NCBI GenBank assembly: GCA_012521525.1 | Contig: JAAYMG010000243.1 | Span: forward strand, 1-8,850 | Length of the DNA: 8,850 nucleotides | Origin: Clostridiales bacterium | GTDB lineage: Bacteria > Bacillota > Clostridia > Oscillospirales > JAAYOS01 | Direction: 5' to 3' | Part shown: positions 1 through 5,713 of the stretch, one piece after another | Layout: every line of letters starts with the position of its first letter | Numbering within the stretch: the first letter of the stretch is position 1 | Notes under the pieces: model-generated | Seen by the model: only the letters and a program-made list of their open reading frames with translations | What the model was told of the DNA's origin: nothing | The model's database searches: none | Made by a program: the position numbers and the translations under genes

Positions 1-50
1 CTATTCTGACTTCTTCTCATGTTGTTTGCAAGGTTGCTTTACGTAGAAAA

Positions 51-84
51 GATCCGGTAAGCAACCATGGTTACCTACCGGATC
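51..84. terminator. Near-perfect palindromic hairpin, probable terminator
   Basis: Nine-base arms (GATCCGGTA at 51-59 and TACCGGATC at 76-84) enclose a second palindrome, AACCATGGTT (63-72). On the plus strand it is followed by a T-rich stretch (TCATTTTC), and on the minus strand by TTTTC, so it could terminate in either direction. The likeliest role is ending a plus-strand gene lying left of the window. The left arm also overlaps an alternative pairing with GGTTGCTT at 32-39. Confidence 0.5.
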
Positions 85-123
85 TCATTTTCACTTATGC
101 TCTACCCCAACTATTGACATAGA

Positions 124-153
124 GCCAAAAAAACCTGCATCAGTGATGCAGGT
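124..153 (-). terminator. Rho-independent terminator, minus strand
   Basis: Perfect 9-base arms (ACCTGCATC at 133-141, GATGCAGGT at 145-153) with a 3-base loop are followed on the minus strand by a run of seven Ts. This is a textbook intrinsic terminator for transcription moving leftward. The tRNA gene to the right already has its own terminator at about 560-603 and no minus-strand gene is visible between, so the transcript it ends is unknown. Confidence 0.7.
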
Positions 154-559
154 AAAGGGAAGAGAATAAGGTGTATAGAAAACGCTATCGGAATAGCATA
201 CTTATGATAAACTAAAGTTCGACAAAATGCAAGCTTTTTTATTGCATCTTCATTGGAAATATATAGCTTTCTTACAGTTTCCTTTTTTAGGAAGCCAATA
301 TGGATCTGCTATATTATTGAATAGCCGTCGGTTATTTATTAACGATCAAAAGTATGGAGATCCAATTATTGAAAATCAGTTTTTGAACACAGCATCTCCC
401 TCTTTATAGTAAATGTCAAGGAAAAAGAAAAAGGCTGTATAAAGCAGAGCCATCTGAGATCTTCGTGCTATCGCGGGAATATAAAGCGTAGATCTAAGTG
501 GCGCATAGACCAAATAAACGTAAAGACCAAATAAAGACCTAAAGCCATAAAACGATGAT
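154..559. other. AT-rich stretch without recognisable gene
   Basis: No convincing coding region is visible. A 60-codon plus-strand reading frame at 227-409 lacks a ribosome binding site and resembles no family I know. The right part (about 481-546) holds a degenerate tandem repeat of ~17-base units. A short hairpin (ATGCAA at 228-233 pairing with TTGCAT further right) flanks a T-run. The stretch lies between two minus-strand terminators, so an untranslated leftward transcript is possible but no known RNA family is recognised. Confidence 0.4.
481..546. repeat. Degenerate ~17-base tandem repeat
   Basis: Units of about 17 bases follow one another: ATAAAGCGTAGATCTAA (481-497), a diverged 16-base unit ending in AGACCAA (498-513), ATAAACGTAAAGACCAA (514-530) and ATAAAGACCTAAAGCC (531-546). 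The clearest shared core, AGACCAAATAAA, occurs exactly at 507-518 and 524-535. Function is unknown; it may be replication slippage in non-coding DNA or a set of protein-binding iterons. Confidence 0.5.
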
Positions 560-603
560 GATATAAAAATAAGAAGCCCATATGACTTATGCCATGGGGC
601 TTC
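560..603 (-). terminator. Terminator of the tRNA-Thr gene
   Basis: The arms GAAGCCC (573-579) and GGGCTTC (597-603) pair perfectly. On the minus strand they are followed by a T-rich tract (TTATTTTTATA). The hairpin starts only four bases past the CCA end of the tRNA gene, as expected for a single-gene tRNA transcript. Confidence 0.75.
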
Positions 604-606
604 CTA

Positions 607-682
607 TGGAGCTGGCAATGTGACTCGAACACACGACCTGCTGATTACGAATCAGCTGCTCTACCGACTGAGCTATGCCAGC
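607..682 (-). tRNA. tRNA-Thr, anticodon CGU
   Basis: The minus strand folds into a complete cloverleaf. The acceptor arm is GCTGGCA pairing with TGCCAGC. The D stem is GCTC/GAGC with the usual GG in its loop. The anticodon stem GCTGA/TCAGC holds the 7-base loop TTCGTAA. The T arm, GTGTG TTCGAGT CACAT, has one terminal G-U pair. The discriminator T and an encoded CCA end complete the 76 bases. The anticodon CGT (plus-strand 647-649) reads ACG, so the amino acid is threonine. A good promoter lies just upstream and a terminator just downstream, so it is transcribed alone. Confidence 0.95.
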
Positions 683-708
683 ATGCATCGCCTTCAAAGC
701 GCTTTCAT

Positions 709-737
709 ATAATAGCATAAAATCATTTATCAGTCAA
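709..737 (-). promoter_or_regulatory. Promoter of tRNA-Thr
   Basis: On the minus strand a -35 box TTGACT (732-737) and a -10 box TATTAT (709-714) are separated by exactly 17 bases, with a TG dinucleotide just before the -10. Transcription would begin near 702, about 20 bases before the mature tRNA 5' end. Confidence 0.75.
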
Positions 738-1097
738 CGATTAAGTAAAAATTCCTGGCATGTAAATATGGTTAGAAACAGTCAGATGATCCACATTCTG
801 CCGGGCGCTCTTATATTGAAGACCGTAAAAAAATAATAATTGAGATATATGTAACGATGTAAAGTGAATAATACATATTGTAATATTTGTTGCGAAAAGG
901 CAATAATAATGCGGAATGTCGGTGGTACGATATAAAATATGAAGAAAAGCCAAAAAATAAAAGAAATTACATGGGTTTGAAAAAATCAAGAAATTCATAA
1001 AATGCAACTGATTTTGTTGAAAAAAGTTATCATAAATCGAGGCCGAAATGGATTATGCAGTTTACGTAATATTCAGTGTCCCGGTTGCTACAAGAAG

Positions 1098-1127
1098 TTT
1101 TACACATTTTCCACAGAGTTTTCCACA
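1098..1127 (+). promoter_or_regulatory. Cluster of three DnaA-box-like nonamers
   Basis: TTTTACACA (1098-1106), TTTTCCACA (1107-1115) and TTTTCCACA (1119-1127) stand in the same orientation. They are spaced 9 and 12 bases start to start. The DnaA box consensus is TTATNCACA, so each differs at one position, and TTTTCCACA is a variant commonly found in Firmicutes origins. The sites lie in gene-free, AT-rich DNA. They may be a replication origin, a secondary DnaA-binding locus, or a chance cluster; dnaA and dnaN are not in the window. Confidence 0.45.
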
Positions 1128-1357
1128 GGCTTATAAGCAAATAGTGAGGATAGGTTAGCAGCATATTGCAATCAACGCAAAATTCGCTGTTATTAGATTT
1201 AGCCAGTATCTGTTTTTCGAAGAGTTGACATAAAACCAAAATTCGTTTGAAAATGACGCAGAATTCGACAGGAAATATTCATATTCAACACAAAACAACA
1301 AAAATTGCAGTTCTTCATACCCATGGACTGATTATGATCAAATAGCGGCCGGAAAAG

Positions 1358-1387
1358 AGTATAATCAAGTGTAATTAAGTATAATAG
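1358..1387. repeat. Three tandem AT-rich decamers
   Basis: AGTATAATCA, AGTGTAATTA and AGTATAATAG follow each other without gaps at a period of exactly 10 bases, with consensus AGTATAATNA. Two units contain a perfect TATAAT, but no -35 box lies at a proper distance on the plus strand. The phasing of about one helical turn suggests protein binding or easy melting; function is unknown. Confidence 0.5.
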
Positions 1388-1403
1388 CATGATATGTGTC
1401 AGT

Positions 1404-1445
1404 AATAAAAAAACAGCTCCCTGCTTTGGAAGCAGAGAGCTGTTT
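1404..1445 (-). terminator. Terminator of the M42 peptidase gene
   Basis: The arms AAACAGCTC (1411-1419) and GAGCTGTTT (1437-1445) extend through CTGCTT/AAGCAG with a single mismatch and a TGG loop. On the minus strand the hairpin runs into TTTTTTT followed by ATTAC. It starts about 30 bases after the peptidase stop codon and closes the minus-strand cluster. Confidence 0.85.
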
Positions 1446-1475
1446 ATGGTTGCAAGCAATTGTCAGGACAGTAAT

Positions 1476-2519
1476 TTAGCCGGCCAGGACATAACCAATT
1501 ATGAGCTTCAATGTGTTTTCAAAGCCTTCTCTGTGTCCTCGCTCGTATCCGTGCGAAGCATATATGCCGGGCCCGATGCAGCCGTGGCGCATGTGATATC
1601 CCGCGCTTACGGCAGCGTTAGCGTCGGATCCGTAGTACGGATATACGTCGCATGCATAGGATATGTTTTCTTTTTTCGCGACCTGTACAAGCTTGGACAC
1701 AACATTCATATCATATGGCCCGCCCGCGTCCTTGACGCATATGGAAACCATCGTTTCATCGCATGACAGGTCACCGCCGACACAGCCCATATCTACTGAT
1801 ATGATCTCGTCTGCTTCAGGCAGGCCGCTGGCCGCACCGGTTCCCACTTCTTCATGGCATGTAAACAGGAGCCAAATACGTCTATTCAGGGTGATACCGG
1901 TTTCCTTGACGAACCGCGCAAAAGACAGAAGAATCGCGCATCCAGCCTTGTCGTCCAGGAAACGGCTTTTGATATAACCGGACTCCGTTTCGACAAAGCG
2001 GGGATCAAAAGCTATGAAGTTGCCGGTTTCTATTCCCAGCTTCTTTGTGTCGTCCGCAGATGATGTTTTATGGTCAAGTACGACTTCCATTGAGTCTTCC
2101 GTGCGCTTTCCGTCCTGAAGTTCGGGTCCTGCTACGTGAGCGGAGGGGTTGTTCATCTGCAGCGTGCCGGTATATTTATTGCCATCGTAAGTATAAACCG
2201 TGCAGTTCTCGGCCTCGACGCTTCCCAGGGACAAGCCGCCGATCTTCGTGATGCGTATCCTGCCGTTCGGCTTCACTGACCTGACCATAGCCCCCAGAGT
2301 GTCAAAATGAGAGGCAAGGATCAGTCCCGGTCCGTTTCCTCCCAGGGGGCACAGAACGTTTCCCCTGTTCGTTATGGCGGGTGAAAAACCCATCTCGGAA
2401 AGCTCGTTTTTTATGAACTCGGCAGCATTAACGGTAAAGCCTGTTGGACTTGGGATCGATACTAGCTGTTTCAGGGTATTGACGATATTGTCCGTATATT
2501 TCTTATCATAATCCATCAT
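1476..2519 (-). CDS. M42 family zinc metallopeptidase (glutamyl aminopeptidase/endoglucanase-like)
   Basis: Cytoplasmic di-zinc aminopeptidase of family M42, which trims N-terminal residues from peptides as oligomeric particles. The 347-residue length is typical. Visible metal and catalytic residues are His71 and Asp73 (SHFDTLG), bridging Asp189 (FLDDKAG), Glu223-Glu224 (CHEEVGTG), Asp243 (VDMG) and His323 (SHGYER). A GSDA motif near 297-300 is also usual for the family. Residues about 75-165 would be the family's inserted dimerisation domain. The ATG at 2519 follows AAGGAAG at a good distance; the next ATG codon is an equally possible start. It has its own putative promoter and a strong terminator. 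Substrate preference cannot be read from sequence, and M42 members are often mislabelled as cellulase. Confidence 0.93.
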   Translation of the reverse strand: MMDYDKKYTDNIVNTLKQLVSIPSPTGFTVNAAEFIKNELSEMGFSPAITNRGNVLCPLGGNGPGLILASHFDTLGAMVRSVKPNGRIRITKIGGLSLGSVEAENCTVYTYDGNKYTGTLQMNNPSAHVAGPELQDGKRTEDSMEVVLDHKTSSADDTKKLGIETGNFIAFDPRFVETESGYIKSRFLDDKAGCAILLSFARFVKETGITLNRRIWLLFTCHEEVGTGAASGLPEADEIISVDMGCVGGDLSCDETMVSICVKDAGGPYDMNVVSKLVQVAKKENISYACDVYPYYGSDANAAVSAGYHMRHGCIGPGIYASHGYERGHREGFENTLKLIIGYVLAG

Positions 2520-2643
2520 ATAAGACTTCCTTATCCATACTGGTGTCGTATGCAGTTAAAAAATCAATGCCAGGTCTTATAGAAATGTATCACCTTACAG
2601 GAAGCAGATACTTTCGCTCCTCTCCTCGATACAACAAATCAAA

Positions 2644-2672
2644 AATATACGAGTCTGTCTTAAGTAAGACAA
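2644..2672 (-). promoter_or_regulatory. Promoter of the M42 gene with overlapping palindromic operator
   Basis: On the minus strand, TTGTCT (2667-2672) and TATATT (2644-2649) are separated by exactly 17 bases. The perfect inverted repeat TGTCTTA-N2-TAAGACA (2656-2671) covers most of the -35 box and the first part of the spacer, which is where a repressor dimer would block RNA polymerase. Transcription would start near 2637, leaving a leader of about 118 bases. The binding protein is unknown. The repeat could instead be a weak hairpin, but its 2-base loop makes that less likely. Confidence 0.55.
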
Positions 2673-2685
2673 GATCGCAAACATC

Positions 2686-3585
2686 TTATATGGCGATTTC
2701 TCCTGTGAAGACCTCTTCTGCGCCGCCTGTCAGGTAGACGATATTTGTAGTGCGGTCCCAGCGAACATGCAATGTGCCGCCAAGCGCTTTCATTTCTGCT
2801 TCGCCGTCGCATTTGCCGAGCAGTGTAGCCGCAACCAGGGCGGCGCAATTGCCTGTACCGCAGGCCAAAGTTTCGCCCGAACCTCTTTCCCATGTGCGAA
2901 TCTTTATGTGTGACTCGTCCTGGATCGATATGAAGTGCACGTTCACGCCTTCAGGAAATGCCGGATGCTTTTCCAGGTAGGCTCCGATGCGCCTGACAGG
3001 GAATTTATAAGGATCGTCTACGACAATGACCGCATGAGGGTTGCCCATCGAAACACAGGTCATGCTCAGCTCCATGGGCGAGATGCCCAGGTCCGAAACG
3101 TCGTGGCCTATATACCTTGAGCCCTCTGCATCATATATGCCAGGTAAACGCACCGGCATATCCACGATAAAACCGCTTTCCCGAAGGGTTGTAGGTATAA
3201 GCGGGGCTTCAAGGATAGGCGCGCCCATTTCGACGGTCGCCGAAACGACACGTCCGTCTTCGATGTCAAGAGACAGGGTCTTGATACCGCTCAAAGTATC
3301 GACCGTAACGGTCGGTTTCCTGGCTATCCCGTGTTCGTAGATATATTTGCCTACACAGCGGATGCCGTTGCCGCACATCTTCCCGCGGGAACCGTCGGCG
3401 TTATACATGTCCATAAAGCAGTCTGCCCGATCAGAGGGCTGGATCAGGATCAGTCCGTCGGCTCCGATGCCGAAATGGCGGTCGCTCAGGCGGACGGCAA
3501 GTTCTGCAGGCGAATCGACTTTCTCCTCAAAACAGTTGATATAGATGTAGTCGTTGCCGGCACCATGCATCTTCGTAAATTTCAT
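2686..3585 (-). CDS. dapF: Diaminopimelate epimerase
   Basis: Converts LL-diaminopimelate to the meso form, the penultimate step to lysine and the source of the peptidoglycan cross-linking residue. The N-terminus MKFTKMHGAGNDY is the family signature. The two catalytic cysteines are Cys71 (MCGNGIRC) and Cys242 (ACGTGNC), one in each symmetric half of the fold. GNPHAV (181-186) and ERGSGET (233-239) line the active site. The start at 3585 follows AGGAGGTG at ideal spacing; nine in-frame codons further upstream are not needed. At 299 residues it is longer than the usual ~275, with extra residues around 130-170 between the halves. It lies 64 bases after asnA with no terminator between, so the two are probably cotranscribed. 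Confidence 0.96.
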   Translation of the reverse strand: MKFTKMHGAGNDYIYINCFEEKVDSPAELAVRLSDRHFGIGADGLILIQPSDRADCFMDMYNADGSRGKMCGNGIRCVGKYIYEHGIARKPTVTVDTLSGIKTLSLDIEDGRVVSATVEMGAPILEAPLIPTTLRESGFIVDMPVRLPGIYDAEGSRYIGHDVSDLGISPMELSMTCVSMGNPHAVIVVDDPYKFPVRRIGAYLEKHPAFPEGVNVHFISIQDESHIKIRTWERGSGETLACGTGNCAALVAATLLGKCDGEAEMKALGGTLHVRWDRTTNIVYLTGGAEEVFTGEIAI

Positions 3586-3649
3586 AGGGCACCTCCTCGA
3601 ATATAACGGCAAATAAAATTTCGTTCATTTATCGCGAATAGACAGACTA

Positions 3650-4660
3650 TCACAGTAAAGTTATGCCCGCTTTCTCGCACTCCCGGATGGTTTCTTCGGT
3701 CCAGATCGAGCATTGGACCTCGCCTATATGCGCCTTTCTGAGGAAGAACATGCACAGGCGGGACTGCCCTATACCGCCGCCAATGGTATACGGCAATTCG
3801 TTCCTGAGCAGCGATGCCTGGAAAGGCAGCGATGCTCTGTCTTCGGTCCCGGATATCCTGAGCTGCCTTGCGAGGCTTTCAGCGTCAACTCGGATCCCCA
3901 TCGATGAAACCTCAAACGGGATATCAAGCACATGATTATAGAGGATTATATCCCCGTTGAGGTCCCAATCATCATAGTCGGGAGCTCTTTTGTCATGAGG
4001 TTTGCCCGACTTGAGAGCACCGCCTATACCTATTATGAATACCGCACCGTATTTCCTGACGATCTCATACTCCCTCTGCTGCGGCGTAAGGGAAGGGTAG
4101 GCGTCCTCAAGCTCCTGTGAAGTGACGAATGTGATCTCGTTGGGCAGCATGGTTTTTCCTATGGCCGGATAGAGCGATATTATGTGCGCCTCGGTCGCAA
4201 GGAGGCATCCGTAGATCCTGCGCACGACAGTTTTGAGAGTTTCTATGTTTCGCTCTTCTTTAGATATGATTTTTTCCCAGTCCCACTGATCGACATAGAT
4301 GGAGTGTATTGCGTCGGTTTCTTCATCGCGCCGTATAGCGTTCATATCAGTGTATAACCCGGTGCCGTGTTTGAATCCGTATTTTTTCAATGCATAGCGT
4401 TTCCACTTTGCAAGGGACTGTACCACTTCTGCTATCGCGCCGTTTTGCTCCTTTATGTCAAACGAGACCGGACGTTCTACGCCGTTCAGGTTGTCGTTGA
4501 GTCCTGTTTCGGGACGGACGAACAAGGGTGCCGTGACTCTCGTAAGATTCAGCGTCGTCGCAAGGGATTTCTCGAAATAGTCCTTTACCGCCTTTATGGC
4601 CTGCTGAGTCTCAAAAAGGCCCAGGGAGGATTTGTAATCTTTTGGGATAGCGTATTTCAC
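3650..4660 (-). CDS. asnA: Aspartate--ammonia ligase (asparagine synthetase A)
   Basis: Makes asparagine from aspartate, ammonia and ATP. It belongs to the class II aminoacyl-tRNA synthetase fold. Family blocks are clear in order: IPKDYKSSLGLFETQ at the start, VRPETGLNDNLNGVERPVSF, SLAKWKR, GLYTDMNAIRRDE, SIYVDQWDWE, GIGGALKSGKPHDKRAPDYDDW, SSMGIRVD and the C-terminal GGGIGQSR. The start is uncertain. The frame is open to a TTG at 4705, which has no proper ribosome binding site. A GTG at 4660 sits 9 bases after AAAGG, begins just before the conserved region and gives 336 residues, close to the ~330 of E. coli AsnA, so I prefer it. It is the first gene of the minus-strand cluster, divergent from hisH, with a long leader. 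Confidence 0.93.
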   Translation of the reverse strand: MKYAIPKDYKSSLGLFETQQAIKAVKDYFEKSLATTLNLTRVTAPLFVRPETGLNDNLNGVERPVSFDIKEQNGAIAEVVQSLAKWKRYALKKYGFKHGTGLYTDMNAIRRDEETDAIHSIYVDQWDWEKIISKEERNIETLKTVVRRIYGCLLATEAHIISLYPAIGKTMLPNEITFVTSQELEDAYPSLTPQQREYEIVRKYGAVFIIGIGGALKSGKPHDKRAPDYDDWDLNGDIILYNHVLDIPFEVSSMGIRVDAESLARQLRISGTEDRASLPFQASLLRNELPYTIGGGIGQSRLCMFFLRKAHIGEVQCSIWTEETIRECEKAGITLL

Positions 4661-4919
4661 AAGTACCAGCCTTTCGGTTTGGATTGATTCCTGTCCGTAA
4701 TTCAACCCCGATCAGCATCTGCAAAATGACACATCCCCAAATAAATGCGGGCAAATTTCCGATACGGCATATGAAATGCGCCGGCCTGTGTTAATATGAA
4801 CCGAGATATCGAACATATAAGTATCTGCATTATGCTTATTCGGGTGACGGGTAAGATATTCGGGGTAGAGCGAACGAATCACGGTTGCAATTTTATCATA
4901 ATTGATATTCAAATACAAT
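4661..4919 (-). other. Long 5' leader of asnA
   Basis: If transcription starts from the -10 element at 4920-4925, asnA has a leader of about 250 bases. I see no T-box sequence (no AGGGTGG-type block) and no terminator-like hairpin with a T-run, so no known riboswitch can be named. A 68-codon frame with a TTG start (4712-4918) fills most of it. It has no ribosome binding site, its first codon would fall just after the -10 box, and its codon use differs from the neighbours, so I do not call it a gene. Confidence 0.35.
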
Positions 4920-4928
4920 ATTTTAGCA
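4920..4928 (-). promoter_or_regulatory. Possible extended -10 promoter of asnA-dapF
   Basis: On the minus strand, TGCTAAAAT gives an extended -10 (TG-N-TAAAAT, one mismatch to TATAAT). The -35 region is poor, as tolerated by extended -10 promoters. An alternative nearby pairing is TTTACA with TTTATT at 17 bases. The start would be near 4913. Confidence 0.35.
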
Positions 4929-4961
4929 TAATAAAGCGTGAAAGAAACCGGCTGTAAATAG

Positions 4962-4990
4962 TAGAAATTCGGCCATCACTTTGGTATAAT
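4962..4990 (+). promoter_or_regulatory. Promoter of hisH-hisF
   Basis: A perfect extended -10, TGGTATAAT (4982-4990), is preceded 17 bases upstream by a weak -35, TAGAAA (four of six matches). Transcription would start near 4997, leaving a leader of about 90 bases before hisH. It lies back to back with the asnA promoter region. Confidence 0.6.
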
Positions 4991-5085
4991 AAAGTAAAAT
5001 CTCTGACAATAAGTTGTGTTATAGAAGAAGTACATACGCAGATCGGGTCTGAATGTCGATTATAAAGATCGAAATGAGGGTTCAA

Positions 5086-5700
5086 ATGTTAGGAGTCATC
5101 AATTATAAGGCAGGAAACAGTACAAGTGTTTTGAATGCGCTGGATAAGATCGGATGTGATGCTGCGCTGGTGGAATCAAAGGAAGAGCTCTCGGAGTGCT
5201 CGGGAATAATCCTTCCCGGTGTGGGATCGGCGGATGCCACGATGCAGTCGCTGAGAGATCTTGATATGGTTGATCTCCTGACCGAAATGGTCCTGGTAAG
5301 AAAAACGCCTTTTCTTGGGATCTGTGTGGGTTTGCAGGTCCTGTTCGACACGAGCGAGGAAGGACACATAGAGTGCCTGGGATGGCTCGGCGGAAAGGTC
5401 GTGCGCTTTGACGACAAGGCTGTCCGCGTTCCGCAGATAGGATGGAACAGGGTGAGTTTCAGGAGGGACAGTCAGCTGCTTGACGGGCTGAAGGAAGGAT
5501 ACTTCTACTTCGTAAACTCTTACTATGCGATACCCGAAGATGAGAGCATCGTCCTCGGTACGACCGAGTATGGTGTAGAGTTTTGCTCCGTCCTGGAGTA
5601 TGGAAACATCCGGGCGGCGCAGTGCCACCTTGAGAAAAGCGGCGAGACCGGATTGAGGATACTGAGGAATTTTGCTGCCCTGTCCGGAAGTCTGAAGTAA
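5086..5700 (+). CDS. hisH: Imidazole glycerol phosphate synthase, glutaminase subunit
   Basis: Class I glutamine amidotransferase subunit that hydrolyses glutamine and passes ammonia to HisF in histidine biosynthesis. The triad is present: Cys80 in GICVGLQ, and His181 and Glu183 in QCHLEKSG. The oxyanion strand LPGVG (43-47) is also present. Two usually conserved spots differ: the N-terminal DYGxGN reads NYKAGN, and FHPEKS reads CHLEKS. The chosen ATG at 5086 follows GAGGG at close to ideal spacing and yields 204 residues, the family norm. An upstream in-frame ATG at 5053 would add 11 residues with no better binding site. hisF follows after 13 bases. No other his genes are nearby, so a role in another amidation pathway cannot be excluded. 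Confidence 0.9.
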   Translation: MLGVINYKAGNSTSVLNALDKIGCDAALVESKEELSECSGIILPGVGSADATMQSLRDLDMVDLLTEMVLVRKTPFLGICVGLQVLFDTSEEGHIECLGWLGGKVVRFDDKAVRVPQIGWNRVSFRRDSQLLDGLKEGYFYFVNSYYAIPEDESIVLGTTEYGVEFCSVLEYGNIRAAQCHLEKSGETGLRILRNFAALSGSLK

Positions 5701-5713
5701 GCAGGAGGTAATG

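Larger units (their letters stand above)
738..1404. other. Long AT-rich intergenic region with DnaA-box-like sites
   Basis: Several overlapping minus-strand reading frames of 69-88 codons exist here, but none has a ribosome binding site or a recognisable product. Notable content is a row of DnaA-box-like nonamers at 1098-1127, looser matches at 787-795 (TGATCCACA) and 863-871 (reverse complement TTATTCACT), an AT-rich tract around 820-1030, and three tandem decamers at 1358-1387. A TTGACA at 1225-1230 has no matching -10 box. Confidence 0.45.

Noticed and set aside
227..409. 60-codon plus-strand frame in the left AT-rich region
   Set aside because: No ribosome binding site, no family resemblance, and an AT-rich setting where such frames arise by chance.
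607..682. tRNA gene as an attachment site for a mobile element
   Set aside because: No integrase and no repeated copy of the tRNA 3' end is visible in the window.
1225..1230. TTGACA as a plus-strand promoter
   Set aside because: No acceptable -10 box 16-18 bases downstream and no gene to serve.
741..1459. Overlapping minus-strand frames in the region between tRNA-Thr and the peptidase gene
   Set aside because: They lack ribosome binding sites, have low-complexity Phe/Leu/Ile/His-rich translations, and one overlaps the terminator hairpin.
4712..4918. 68-codon minus-strand frame upstream of asnA
   Set aside because: TTG start without ribosome binding site, located immediately after the putative -10 box; codon choice differs from neighbouring genes and the product resembles nothing known.
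4661..5085. T-box or his-type attenuator controlling asnA or hisHF
   Set aside because: I searched by eye for the conserved T-box block and for a His-rich leader peptide and found neither.
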